This document shows positions 1 through 6,256 of a stretch of DNA of 16,725 bases, in pieces. This DNA is from CAYRKT01 sp964425005. Its GTDB lineage: Bacteria; Synergistota; Synergistia; CAYRKT01. Where the stretch lies: positions 1-16,725 of the forward strand of contig CAYRKT010000031.1 in assembly GCA_964425005.1 (NCBI GenBank), given 5' to 3'. The translations under genes and the position numbers were made by a program. The notes beneath the pieces were generated by a model. The model ran no database searches. It saw only the letters and a program-made list of their open reading frames with translations, and was not told the DNA's origin. The stretch's first letter is position 1. Every line of letters starts with the position of its first letter.

Positions 1-783
1 ACCCTGGGGAGAGGGGGGTCGGACCTCACGGCTGTTGCCCTGGCGGCCTCCCTGGAGGTCCCCTGCGAGATCTACACCGACGTCCCGGGGATATTCACCG
101 CGGACCCCCGGGTGGTCCCTAGGGCCCGGAGGATAGAGGCCGTGGACTACGAGGAGTGCATGGAGATGGCTCTGCTGGGGGCCAAGGTGATGCAGGCTAG
201 AAGCGTGGAGTTGGCCTACAAGTACGGGGTCCCCATATACGTGGCTTCGACCTTCTTGGAGGAGGGGGGTAGCTGGATAATGGCCAGGTCCGTGTCGGAA
301 GGGGTTGTGGTGAAGGCGGTGGTCCACGACAGGAACATAGCCAAGGTGGCGGTCCTGGGGGTGCCGGATCGTCCCGGGGTGGCCGCCTTCCTCTTCGAGA
401 GCCTCTCTGGGGCGGGGGTGGCGGCGGAGATGATCATCCAGAGCACCATGAGGGGCGGTATAAACGACATCGCCTTCGTGGTTAAGCTCAAGGACCTGGG
501 GGAGGCCATAGAGGTCTGCAAGAGGGTGGTCAAGGAGCTCAAGGCCCAGGGGGTGGTCTTCGACTCCGAGGTGGGCAGGGTCTCGGTGGTGGGAGCTGGT
601 CTCTCGAGCGATCCCACCATACCCGCCAGGACCTTCAGGACCCTGGCCAGGGAGGGGATAAACATAGACATGATCGCCTCTGGGGGCTTGTCCATATCAT
701 GCGTGGTGAGGGCCTCTGAGCTGGAGCGGGCGGTCAGGGCCCTGCACGCCGAGTTCATAGAGGGGGTGAACGGGGTTGCTTAG
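1..783 (+). CDS. lysC: Aspartokinase, 3' part (5' end outside window)
   Basis: Aspartate kinase phosphorylates L-aspartate to 4-phospho-aspartate, the committed step towards lysine, diaminopimelate, threonine and methionine. The frame is open from base 1, so the visible 260 codons are the C-terminal part of a protein that normally has about 400 residues. The fragment opens with the kinase-fold stretch TLGRGGSDLTAVALAA, followed by CEIYTDVPGIFTADPRVV, which is the characteristic aspartokinase nucleotide/substrate region. Two ACT regulatory domains follow, roughly fragment residues 110-175 (around VLGVPDRPGVAAFLFE) and 192-255 (around SVVGAGLSSDPTIPARTF). Two ACT domains indicate feedback control by lysine and/or threonine. 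No methionine start inside the fragment is relevant. The last 8 bases overlap the asd start, so the two genes are translationally coupled. The family assignment is secure; which amino acid inhibits the enzyme cannot be read from the sequence. Confidence 0.96.
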   Translation, partial: TLGRGGSDLTAVALAASLEVPCEIYTDVPGIFTADPRVVPRARRIEAVDYEECMEMALLGAKVMQARSVELAYKYGVPIYVASTFLEEGGSWIMARSVSEGVVVKAVVHDRNIAKVAVLGVPDRPGVAAFLFESLSGAGVAAEMIIQSTMRGGINDIAFVVKLKDLGEAIEVCKRVVKELKAQGVVFDSEVGRVSVVGAGLSSDPTIPARTFRTLAREGINIDMIASGGLSISCVVRASELERAVRALHAEFIEGVNGVA

Positions 784-1792
784 GGTGGCGGTGGTGGGAG
801 CCACCGGGCTGGTGGGCTCCCAGATGATGGCCATACTGGAGGAGAGGTCCTTCCCCGTCGCGGAGCTCGTCCCCGTGGCGAGCGAGCGGTCCGCCGGCAA
901 GAGGGTCTCCTTCAGGGGGGAGGAGGTGGAGGTGAGGGTAGTCTCCGAGGAGGTCTTCGAGGGGGTGGACCTGGCTCTCTTCTCGGCCGGGTCCTCCGTC
1001 TCCAGGCGCTGGGCCCCCGTGGCCGTCTCCAGGGGGGCGGTGGTGGTGGACAACTCCTCGGCCTGGAGGATGGACCCAAAGGTCCCCCTGGTGGTCCCGG
1101 AGATAAACGGAGACGATCTTTCCTGGCACTCGGGGATAATAGCGAACCCCAACTGCGCCACCGTTCAGACCCTGATGGCCCTCTACCCACTCCACAGGCG
1201 CTTCGGCCTGGTGAGGTTTTTCGCCTCCACCTACCAGTCGGTCTCGGGCACCGGGGCCAGGGCCCTGGAGGAGCTCAGGATAGGGGCCCTCAGCTACCTG
1301 GATGGCAGGTCCTGGTCCGGTGGGGTCTATCCCCACCCCATAGCCTTCAACCTGATACCCGAGATAGGCCCCTTCCGGGATGACGGCTACTCGGAGGAGG
1401 AGCTCAAGATGGTCAACGAGTCGCGAAAGATCATGGGCCTTCCAGACCTCCAGGTGGACTGCACCACCGTCAGGGTTCCCGTCTTCAGGGGGCACTCGGT
1501 CTCGGTCTTCGCCTTCTTCCAGCGGGAGGTGGACGTGGAGGAGGCGAGGGGAGTCCTCTCCTCCTTCCCCGGGGTGAAGGTGGTGGACGATCCCTCCTCC
1601 CACCTCTATCCCATGCCGATGGATGCGGCCGGAAGGGACGAGGTCTTCGTGGGTAGGATCAGGAGGAGCCTGGCGGACCCCAGGGGGCTGGCGCTCTGGG
1701 TGGTCTCGGACAACGTCAGGAAGGGGGCGGCCCTGAACGCCGTCCAGATATCAGAAAAGCTCCTGGAGATGGGCCTGCTGAGGAGGGCTTAG
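776..1792 (+). CDS. asd: Aspartate-semialdehyde dehydrogenase
   Basis: This enzyme reduces 4-phospho-aspartate to aspartate semialdehyde with NADPH, the step directly after LysC. It has 338 residues, the usual length. The N-terminus carries the NADP-binding glycine motif VVGATGLVGSQM (residues 6-17). NSSAWRM (93-99) is the phosphate/substrate region. The nucleophile is Cys127 in IIANPNCATVQ. The catalytic acid/base His240 lies in VRVPVFRGHSVSV. The C-terminal VVSDNVRKGAALNAVQI (309-325) completes the cofactor site. Start: TTG at 776, inside the lysC stop region, preceded by the Shine-Dalgarno-like AGGGGGTGA at 761-769. A GTG at 785 would cut into the first beta strand of the Rossmann fold, so TTG is preferred. 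It is co-transcribed with lysC and followed at once by a stable hairpin. Confidence in function is very high. Confidence 0.97.
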   Translation: MLRVAVVGATGLVGSQMMAILEERSFPVAELVPVASERSAGKRVSFRGEEVEVRVVSEEVFEGVDLALFSAGSSVSRRWAPVAVSRGAVVVDNSSAWRMDPKVPLVVPEINGDDLSWHSGIIANPNCATVQTLMALYPLHRRFGLVRFFASTYQSVSGTGARALEELRIGALSYLDGRSWSGGVYPHPIAFNLIPEIGPFRDDGYSEEELKMVNESRKIMGLPDLQVDCTTVRVPVFRGHSVSVFAFFQREVDVEEARGVLSSFPGVKVVDDPSSHLYPMPMDAAGRDEVFVGRIRRSLADPRGLALWVVSDNVRKGAALNAVQISEKLLEMGLLRRA

Positions 1793-1793
1793 A

Positions 1794-1815
1794 GGGGGCT
1801 GCTTCGGCAGCCCCC
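1794..1815. terminator. UUCG-capped hairpin between convergent genes
   Basis: A perfect 9-bp stem GGGGGCTGC/GCAGCCCCC closes a TTCG loop with the extra-stable C(UUCG)G arrangement. It fills the 28-base gap between the asd stop and the stop of the convergent binding-protein gene. Neither strand has a T-run after the stem, so it is not a classical intrinsic terminator. It may act as a bidirectional 3'-end stabiliser or a Rho-assisted stop. It is symmetrical, hence the unassigned strand. Confidence 0.6.
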
Positions 1816-1820
1816 CGGTT

Positions 1821-2726
1821 CTATCTCGAAAGCCCTAGCTCCTTCAGGAAAGCCCTCGCCACCTCCAGGGGCTCTTTGCCCAGGACGTCGACCTGGTAGT
1901 TTAACCTCCTCATGGTCTCGTCGTCGAGCTTGCCCGACAGCAGCTTAAGCGTTCCCTCGAGCTCAGGGATGGCCCTGAGCACGTCTTCCCTTATCAGCAC
2001 CGCCGCCTCGTAGGCCGGGAAGAAGCCCTTGTCGTCCTTCAGCACCGTGAGGTCGTACTTGAGGAGCATTCCGTCGGTGGCGTAGGCGTCCATCACCTGG
2101 ATCTGGTCGTTCTCCATGGCCACGTACCTCAGGGCGGGGTTCATGGACCTGGTCTCCTTGAAGCGCATCCCGTAGACCTCCCTCAACCCCGGATATCCGT
2201 CGGGCCTCTCCAGGAACTCCAGGTCAGCTCCCAGGATCAAACCCTCGCTCACCCTCGCCAGGTCTGAGAAGGTCCTGAGATCGTGCTTTCTTGCCAGGTC
2301 CGCCTTGACCGCCAGGGTGTAGGTGTTGTTGAACCCGAGGGGGGGAAGCCAGATCAGGTCCCAGCGCCTCTTGAACTCCTCGCTCACCCTCCTGAAGGCC
2401 TCAGCTGGGTCGTCCACCTTGGGCATCTTTAGGACGCTCATTAGTCCCGTCCCCGTGTACTCCACGTAGAAGTCTATGCCGCCCCTTCTGCTCCCTCTCT
2501 TAAGGGCCTCCAGGCATATGAGGGTGCCCCCCAGCGGAAGCTTCCTCTCCACCTTTATCCCCAGGCGCGACTCCACCAGCTCCCCCAGCATGTGGGCCAG
2601 GACGAGCTGCTCCGTGAAGGGCTTCCCTCCGACCGCCAGGGCCTTGGGCCTCTCCTCGGCCGCCCCCTGCGAGGCGATGACGGCCGCGAGAGTAGCCGAT
2701 AGGACCAGGATCGCCTTGAACCTCAT
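1821..2726 (-). CDS. Glycine betaine/osmoprotectant ABC transporter substrate-binding protein
   Basis: Extracytoplasmic solute-binding protein of the OpuAC/OpuBC/OsmF family, which captures quaternary amines such as glycine betaine, choline or carnitine for import. From the chosen ATG the N-terminus MRFKAILVLSATLAAVIA is a clear signal peptide, with likely cleavage after SQGAA near residue 23. There is no lipobox cysteine, so the protein is probably a soluble periplasmic one. Family hallmarks are LAVGGKPFTEQLVLAHML (about 30-47), where GGKxFTEQ is typical, and IDFYVEYTGTGL, the equivalent of the family's D-x-Y-x-EYTGT ligand-pocket segment. Start: ATG at 2726 with AGGGAGGTG upstream. A GTG at 2747 would overlap the permease stop as GTGA and add seven residues before the signal peptide. 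It is the last gene of a three-gene minus-strand operon. The exact substrate is unknown. Confidence 0.9.
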   Translation of the reverse strand: MRFKAILVLSATLAAVIASQGAAEERPKALAVGGKPFTEQLVLAHMLGELVESRLGIKVERKLPLGGTLICLEALKRGSRRGGIDFYVEYTGTGLMSVLKMPKVDDPAEAFRRVSEEFKRRWDLIWLPPLGFNNTYTLAVKADLARKHDLRTFSDLARVSEGLILGADLEFLERPDGYPGLREVYGMRFKETRSMNPALRYVAMENDQIQVMDAYATDGMLLKYDLTVLKDDKGFFPAYEAAVLIREDVLRAIPELEGTLKLLSGKLDDETMRRLNYQVDVLGKEPLEVARAFLKELGLSR

Positions 2727-2743
2727 CGCCCACAGCACCTCCC

Positions 2744-3388
2744 TCACCCCCTGAGCCCCCTGGGGGTCAGGATCTTTTCCAGCAAGGCCATGAGGTAGTC
2801 CACCGCCAGCACCAGGGCCATGGTGGGTATGGCTCCGGCCAGGATCATGGGGACGTTGACCATGAAGAGCCCACGGTATATGAGCTGGCCAAGCCCTCCG
2901 GCCCCGGCCAGGGCGGCCACGGTGGTGAACCCCACCGCCGTGACGGCCCCTATCCTCACCCCGGCCATGATGAAGGGGACGGCCAGGGGTAACCTGAGCC
3001 TCAGGGTGATCTGTCCCTCGGTCATCCCCATGCCCCTTCCCACCTCCACGAGGAAGTCGTCCACGTTGACCATCCCGGAGAAGGTGTTCTTCACTATGGG
3101 GAGAAGGGTGTATATGGCTATCATGGCCACCGAGGGCCTCTCCCCTATGCCGAGGAGGGGGATGAGGAAGCCCAGCAGGGCCAGGCTCGGGATGGCCTGG
3201 ACCAGGTTGGCCAGACCTATCACGGGGGTGGCGGCCGACCTGTATCGGGATATCAGGATGCCCAGGGGTATGCCCACCGCCGAGGCTATGAGGAGCGCCA
3301 GGGAGGAGATCCTGAGGTGCTCCACCGCCAGGGAGAAGACCTCCTCCCTCCTATCCAGGATCATCCTGAGGCCCAGGGCTATCTCCAT
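2744..3388 (-). CDS. Osmoprotectant ABC transporter permease (OpuBB/OpuCB-like)
   Basis: Inner-membrane permease of the OpuB/OpuC/ProW class. Its roughly 214 residues form about six hydrophobic segments. The cytoplasmic EAA loop that docks on the ATPase is visible as EVGRGMGMTEGQITLRLRLP (about residues 115-134), followed by LAVPFIMAGVRIG. The segment ANLVQAIPSLALLGFLIPLLGIG is typical of betaine permeases. Start: ATG at 3388, preceded by GGGGGGTG with six bases of spacing; a GTG at 3397 is the alternative. The start overlaps the end of the ATPase gene, and the stop lies just upstream of the binding-protein start, so the three genes are coupled. Many relatives encode two permeases (for example OpuCB and OpuCD). 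Only one is present here, so a homodimeric membrane core is likely. Confidence 0.92.
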   Translation of the reverse strand: MEIALGLRMILDRREEVFSLAVEHLRISSLALLIASAVGIPLGILISRYRSAATPVIGLANLVQAIPSLALLGFLIPLLGIGERPSVAMIAIYTLLPIVKNTFSGMVNVDDFLVEVGRGMGMTEGQITLRLRLPLAVPFIMAGVRIGAVTAVGFTTVAALAGAGGLGQLIYRGLFMVNVPMILAGAIPTMALVLAVDYLMALLEKILTPRGLRG

Positions 3389-4374
3389 GGGACGCACCCC
3401 CCATCCCGCAGGTTCTTGAGGACGAAGCTCGCGAGCTCACTGGCGTCCACCTCGCAGAGGGCGATCCCTCCCTCCACGACCAGGGCCCTCTCCGACCTCT
3501 CCTTGGCCATGAGGCCCAGGGCCTCCAGGACGCTGGTGGAGCCCTCTATCTTGAGCCCGGCGCTATCGACCTCGGGCGCTGGGTCGGGGCCGGGGCCTCT
3601 CATCCTGAGGAAGTCCTTCATGGAGATCCTCTCCATCCTGCACATGGAGGAGGCGCTGGAGAAGAAGGACCTAACCTCGTCGCCCAGGGGGTTGAAGAGC
3701 AGCTCCGCGGGTGAGCCCTCCTGGATCAGCCTTCCCTCCTTCAGGAAGCATATCTTGTCGGCTATCCTCACGGCCTCCTCCACGTCGTGGGTCACGAAGA
3801 GCACGGTTTTGCCCAGCCCCCTCTGGATCCTCAGCAGCTCCATCTGGAGCTGCCTCCTGACCGATGGGTCCAGGTGGCTGAAGGGTTCGTCCATCAGGAT
3901 GAGCCCTGGGTCTCCCGCCAGGGCCCTCGCCACGCCCACCCTCTGCTGCTGGCCCCCCGACAGCTGTTTGGGGTATCTCTTGAGGTACTGGGATGGCTCT
4001 AGCCCCACCAGCTCGAGCAGCTCGGCGGCCCTCCTCCTGGCCCTCCCCTCGTCCCACCCCTTGAGCCTGGGCACCAGGGCTATGTTCTCCTCCACCGTCA
4101 TGTGGGGGAAGAGGCCTATCTGCTGCACCACGTATCCGGTGGACCTCCTTATCTCCAGGGGCTCCATGCCCGAGATGTCCTCGCCGTCCAGCAGTACCCT
4201 CCCCTCACTGGGCTCCACCAGACGGTTCGCCATCCTGAGAAGGGTGGTCTTGCCGCTCCCGCTCGGGCCCATGAGGACGGTGATCTTCCCCCTCTCGGCC
4301 CTGAAGCTGACCCCATCCACCACCTTCTTGCCCCCAAAGCTCTTGCCTACCCCTTCGTAGGTGAGCTCCGACAT
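3379..4374 (-). CDS. Osmoprotectant ABC transporter ATP-binding protein with degenerate CBS-like tail
   Basis: Cytoplasmic ATPase that powers the importer (ProV/OpuBA/OpuCA family), 331 residues. The nucleotide-binding domain is complete: Walker A GPSGSGKTT (36-44), Q-loop YVVQQIGLFPHMTV (81-94), ABC signature LSGGQQQR (138-145), Walker B LILMDEPFSHLDP (158-170) and switch histidine VTHD (194-197). Residues from about 245 to the end hold what looks like one weak CBS-type unit (SVLEALGLMAKERSERALVV). Canonical OpuA/ProV proteins carry two CBS domains that sense ionic strength or c-di-AMP, so sensing here may be reduced or different. Start: ATG at 4374 with GGGGAGGTAAGGGGTG just upstream. It is the first gene of the operon. 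A possible weak -10 (TATCAT, about 4407-4412) lies upstream on the minus strand without a convincing -35. Confidence 0.94.
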   Translation of the reverse strand: MSELTYEGVGKSFGGKKVVDGVSFRAERGKITVLMGPSGSGKTTLLRMANRLVEPSEGRVLLDGEDISGMEPLEIRRSTGYVVQQIGLFPHMTVEENIALVPRLKGWDEGRARRRAAELLELVGLEPSQYLKRYPKQLSGGQQQRVGVARALAGDPGLILMDEPFSHLDPSVRRQLQMELLRIQRGLGKTVLFVTHDVEEAVRIADKICFLKEGRLIQEGSPAELLFNPLGDEVRSFFSSASSMCRMERISMKDFLRMRGPGPDPAPEVDSAGLKIEGSTSVLEALGLMAKERSERALVVEGGIALCEVDASELASFVLKNLRDGGCVPWR

Positions 4375-4448
4375 GCTGGCACCCCTTACCTCCCCTCGCC
4401 TTTATGATATCACGGGGAGAGGAGAGGAAAGGAAGCATTCACCTGGAG

Positions 4449-4472
4449 GCGGGAAGACCTCGCGGGAAGACC
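4449..4472. repeat. 11-base tandem direct repeat in the ABC-operon leader
   Basis: GCGGGAAGACC occurs at 4449-4459 and again at 4462-4472, separated by TC, giving a 13-base period. It lies between the 3' end of the tRNA and the first gene of the osmoprotectant operon, both on the minus strand. It could be a binding site for an unidentified regulator or a chance duplication; nothing in the sequence decides. Confidence 0.5.
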
Positions 4473-4496
4473 ATGGACTTCGGAGGTTAAAAGATA

Positions 4497-4571
4497 TGGT
4501 GGGCGATGCAGGACTTGAACCTGCGGCCTCTTCCGTGTGAGGGAAGCGCTCTTCCTCTGAGCTAATCGCCC
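4497..4571 (-). tRNA. tRNA-Val (anticodon CAC)
   Basis: Read on the minus strand, the 75 bases fold into a complete cloverleaf. The acceptor stem is GGGCGAT/ATCGCCC. The D arm is GCTC/GAGC with a 7-base loop. The anticodon stem is CTTCC/GGAAG around the loop CTCACAC, giving anticodon CAC, which reads GTG (valine). The variable region is AGGCC and the T arm is GCAGG/CCTGC with loop TTCAAGT. Discriminator A is followed by a genome-encoded CCA. GTG is the most used valine codon in the neighbouring genes, so this tRNA matches demand. Its own strong promoter lies directly upstream. A short T-rich stretch (TATCTTTT) follows the CCA on the transcribed strand. Confidence 0.97.
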
Positions 4572-4583
4572 ACCGCGCCCCCA

Positions 4584-4612
4584 ATTATACCACCGTCTGG
4601 TCGAGCCTTCAA
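4584..4612 (-). promoter_or_regulatory. Sigma-70-type promoter of tRNA-Val
   Basis: On the minus strand, TTGAAG (4607-4612) and a perfect TATAAT (4584-4589) are separated by exactly 17 bases. The predicted start of transcription is about 5-7 bases before the tRNA 5' end at 4571, giving a very short leader for RNase P to remove. This is one of the two best promoter matches in the window. Confidence 0.88.
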
Positions 4613-4740
4613 CCGACTGTCTCACCCTGCTCCGCGCGCCCTCTTCGCGAGGGCCGAAGACCATATGCCGGGGCCAGGCGGCTAATTTCCCCCCTCTCGC
4701 TCCGCCCCCGCGAGCTCCCACAGGTAATAGCGTTGGAGTT

Positions 4741-4800
4741 TTTTCTTGTTACTCGTTGATATTGAAGTTTTAAATTTATTAGATTTACAAACTGTTATGC
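4741..4800 (+). promoter_or_regulatory. AT-rich promoter region upstream of codB
   Basis: This is the only strongly AT-rich stretch in the window, and it sits about 115 bases before the codB start. Several imperfect sigma-70 pairs overlap. The most plausible are TTGATA (4756-4761) with TTAGAT (4779-4784) at 17 bases, and TTGTTA (4746-4751) with TTAAAT (4770-4775) at 18 bases. None is decisive. The island could also serve as an upstream element or a regulator binding site. Confidence 0.5.
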
Positions 4801-4914
4801 GGAGGATTTGCTCCTCTGGGGCTCTCGGGAGGTGGTGTCGGGGGATAGGGCTTCGGTCTGAGGTCTTGGCGCTTCGGGGGCATCGGGAGGATCTCGCATG
4901 GGAGGTGAGAAGGG

Positions 4915-6237
4915 ATGGCAGAGTCGGTGGACGAGCGCGAGGAGGAGCGCGTGGTGGACAAGGACTATCCGCTGACCCAGGTGCCCAGCCACGCGAGGGT
5001 GGGACTATTGGCGGTCAGCGCGGTGCTTTTGGGCTTTACCTTCTTCAGCCCCACGATGATAGCTGGTGCATCCCTGGGGTCCGCCTTCAGCCTGGCCGAC
5101 TTCATGAAGGTGCTGGTCTTAGGCAGCGCGATACTGGGCTTCTACGTGGCCACCATATGTGCCATAGGGGCTAAGACCGGTCTCACGTCGGTCCTGTTGG
5201 CCAGGTACACCCTCGGAAAGGCTGGGGCCAAGTGGGCCGATTTCATCCTGGGGGGCACGCAGGTCGGTTGGTACGCGGTCACCTCGGCCTACGTGGGTTA
5301 TCTGTTCGCGGCGGCTTTGGGGATCAGGCAGGCGGAGGTCCTGTTGACGGTATTTTGGTCGATAGTGATGGGGATCACCGCGCTCTACGGGATAAGGGCG
5401 ATGAAGATAATATCCTACCTGGCCATGCCCATGATACTGCTGCTGGTCTTCTTGGTGCCCTACCTGGCGGTGCAGAAGGTGGGCAGCTGGTCGGCTCTGG
5501 CCCAGATAAAGCCCTCCTCGAACATGGGCCTCGCCGCCGCGATAACCGTGGTGGTGGGGACCTTCGCCTCGGGGGGCACGCAGGCCGCCAACTGGTCTCG
5601 CTTCGCCAGGACCCCCGCGGTCGGCTTCTGGGCCGGTCTGATAGCCTTCTTCGTCGGCAACGGGCTCATGATCTTCTCCGGCGGTATAGGGGCTTTGGCC
5701 TACAACAAGGGCGACTTCGTGGAGGTCCTCATAGACATGGGACTGATAACCTGGGCCTTGCTCATACTGACCCTTAACGTCTGGACCACCAACCACGCCG
5801 CGGCCTACGCCTTCGGGGTAGCCGGTGCCGAGTTCTTCAACAAGCCCGACAGGCGCCCCTTCATAGTGGGCGGCGTCGCCATAGCGACGGTCCTGGCGGC
5901 CACGGGGATATACGAGTACTTCATCCCCTGGCTCATAGCCCTGGGCACGTTCATACCGCCCTTAGGCGGCGCTATAATAGGCGACTACCTGTTCGTTTGG
6001 AAGGGGAACTTGCCCCAGCTCGGGCGCGTTGAGTTCAGAAACGTCAGATATGCACCCCTTGCCGCCTACCTGACGGGGACCCTGGCGGCGTACCTGGGCA
6101 ACAGGACGGGGGTGGGTATACCGCCTCTTCAGGGCATAGTCGTGGCCGCCCTGTGCGTGCCGCTGTTCCACTCGATCCTCAGGCAGGCGGGCCACGAGGA
6201 CGTGCACGGGGTAGCTGAGGAGGCCCAGCGGGCTTAA
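4915..6237 (+). CDS. codB: Cytosine permease, NCS1 family (CodB-like)
   Basis: Inner-membrane symporter of the nucleobase-cation-symport-1 family, 440 residues with about 12 hydrophobic segments; E. coli CodB has about 419. Family signatures are at the N-terminal side: DYPLTQVPSHARVG, then LLGFTFFSPTMIAGASLG, IGAKTGLTSVLLARYTLG and ILGGTQVGWYAV. The last three closely resemble the CodB consensus (IGAKTGL, LLGGTQVGW). Start: ATG at 4915, with GGAGGTGA at 4901-4908 six bases away, the best ribosome site in the window. The downstream codA-like gene begins about 20 bases after the stop, so permease and deaminase form a transport-and-use pair. Cytosine is the default substrate. If the deaminase prefers 5-methylcytosine, the permease may carry that too; this is an inference. 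Confidence 0.93.
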   Translation: MAESVDEREEERVVDKDYPLTQVPSHARVGLLAVSAVLLGFTFFSPTMIAGASLGSAFSLADFMKVLVLGSAILGFYVATICAIGAKTGLTSVLLARYTLGKAGAKWADFILGGTQVGWYAVTSAYVGYLFAAALGIRQAEVLLTVFWSIVMGITALYGIRAMKIISYLAMPMILLLVFLVPYLAVQKVGSWSALAQIKPSSNMGLAAAITVVVGTFASGGTQAANWSRFARTPAVGFWAGLIAFFVGNGLMIFSGGIGALAYNKGDFVEVLIDMGLITWALLILTLNVWTTNHAAAYAFGVAGAEFFNKPDRRPFIVGGVAIATVLAATGIYEYFIPWLIALGTFIPPLGGAIIGDYLFVWKGNLPQLGRVEFRNVRYAPLAAYLTGTLAAYLGNRTGVGIPPLQGIVVAALCVPLFHSILRQAGHEDVHGVAEEAQRA

Positions 6238-6256
6238 GGCGCTAACTCCCAGGGGG

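Larger units (their letters stand above)
4572..4914. other. 343-base intergenic region: divergent promoters and G-rich codB leader
   Basis: No coding signal is visible here. From left to right it holds the tRNA-Val promoter (minus strand), then GC-rich sequence with a small hairpin (GCCCTC-TTCGC-GAGGGC, about 4638-4654). A 60-base AT-rich island at 4741-4800 (46 of 60 bases A or T) follows, and then a G-rich stretch of about 115 bases up to the codB start. The plus-strand leader begins with a hairpin at 4800-4818 (loop TTTGC at 4807-4811). I could not match the leader to a known riboswitch core. An apparent reading frame from 4746 into codB is a shadow in another frame. Confidence 0.6.

Noticed and set aside
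4800..4914. Known riboswitch before codB
   Set aside because: I looked for purine, TPP, preQ1 and folate-type conserved cores and saw none; kept only as an unexplained leader.
4746..5174. Open frame starting in the AT-rich island and running into codB
   Set aside because: It overlaps codB in another frame, lacks a ribosome site and becomes Arg/Gly-rich nonsense.
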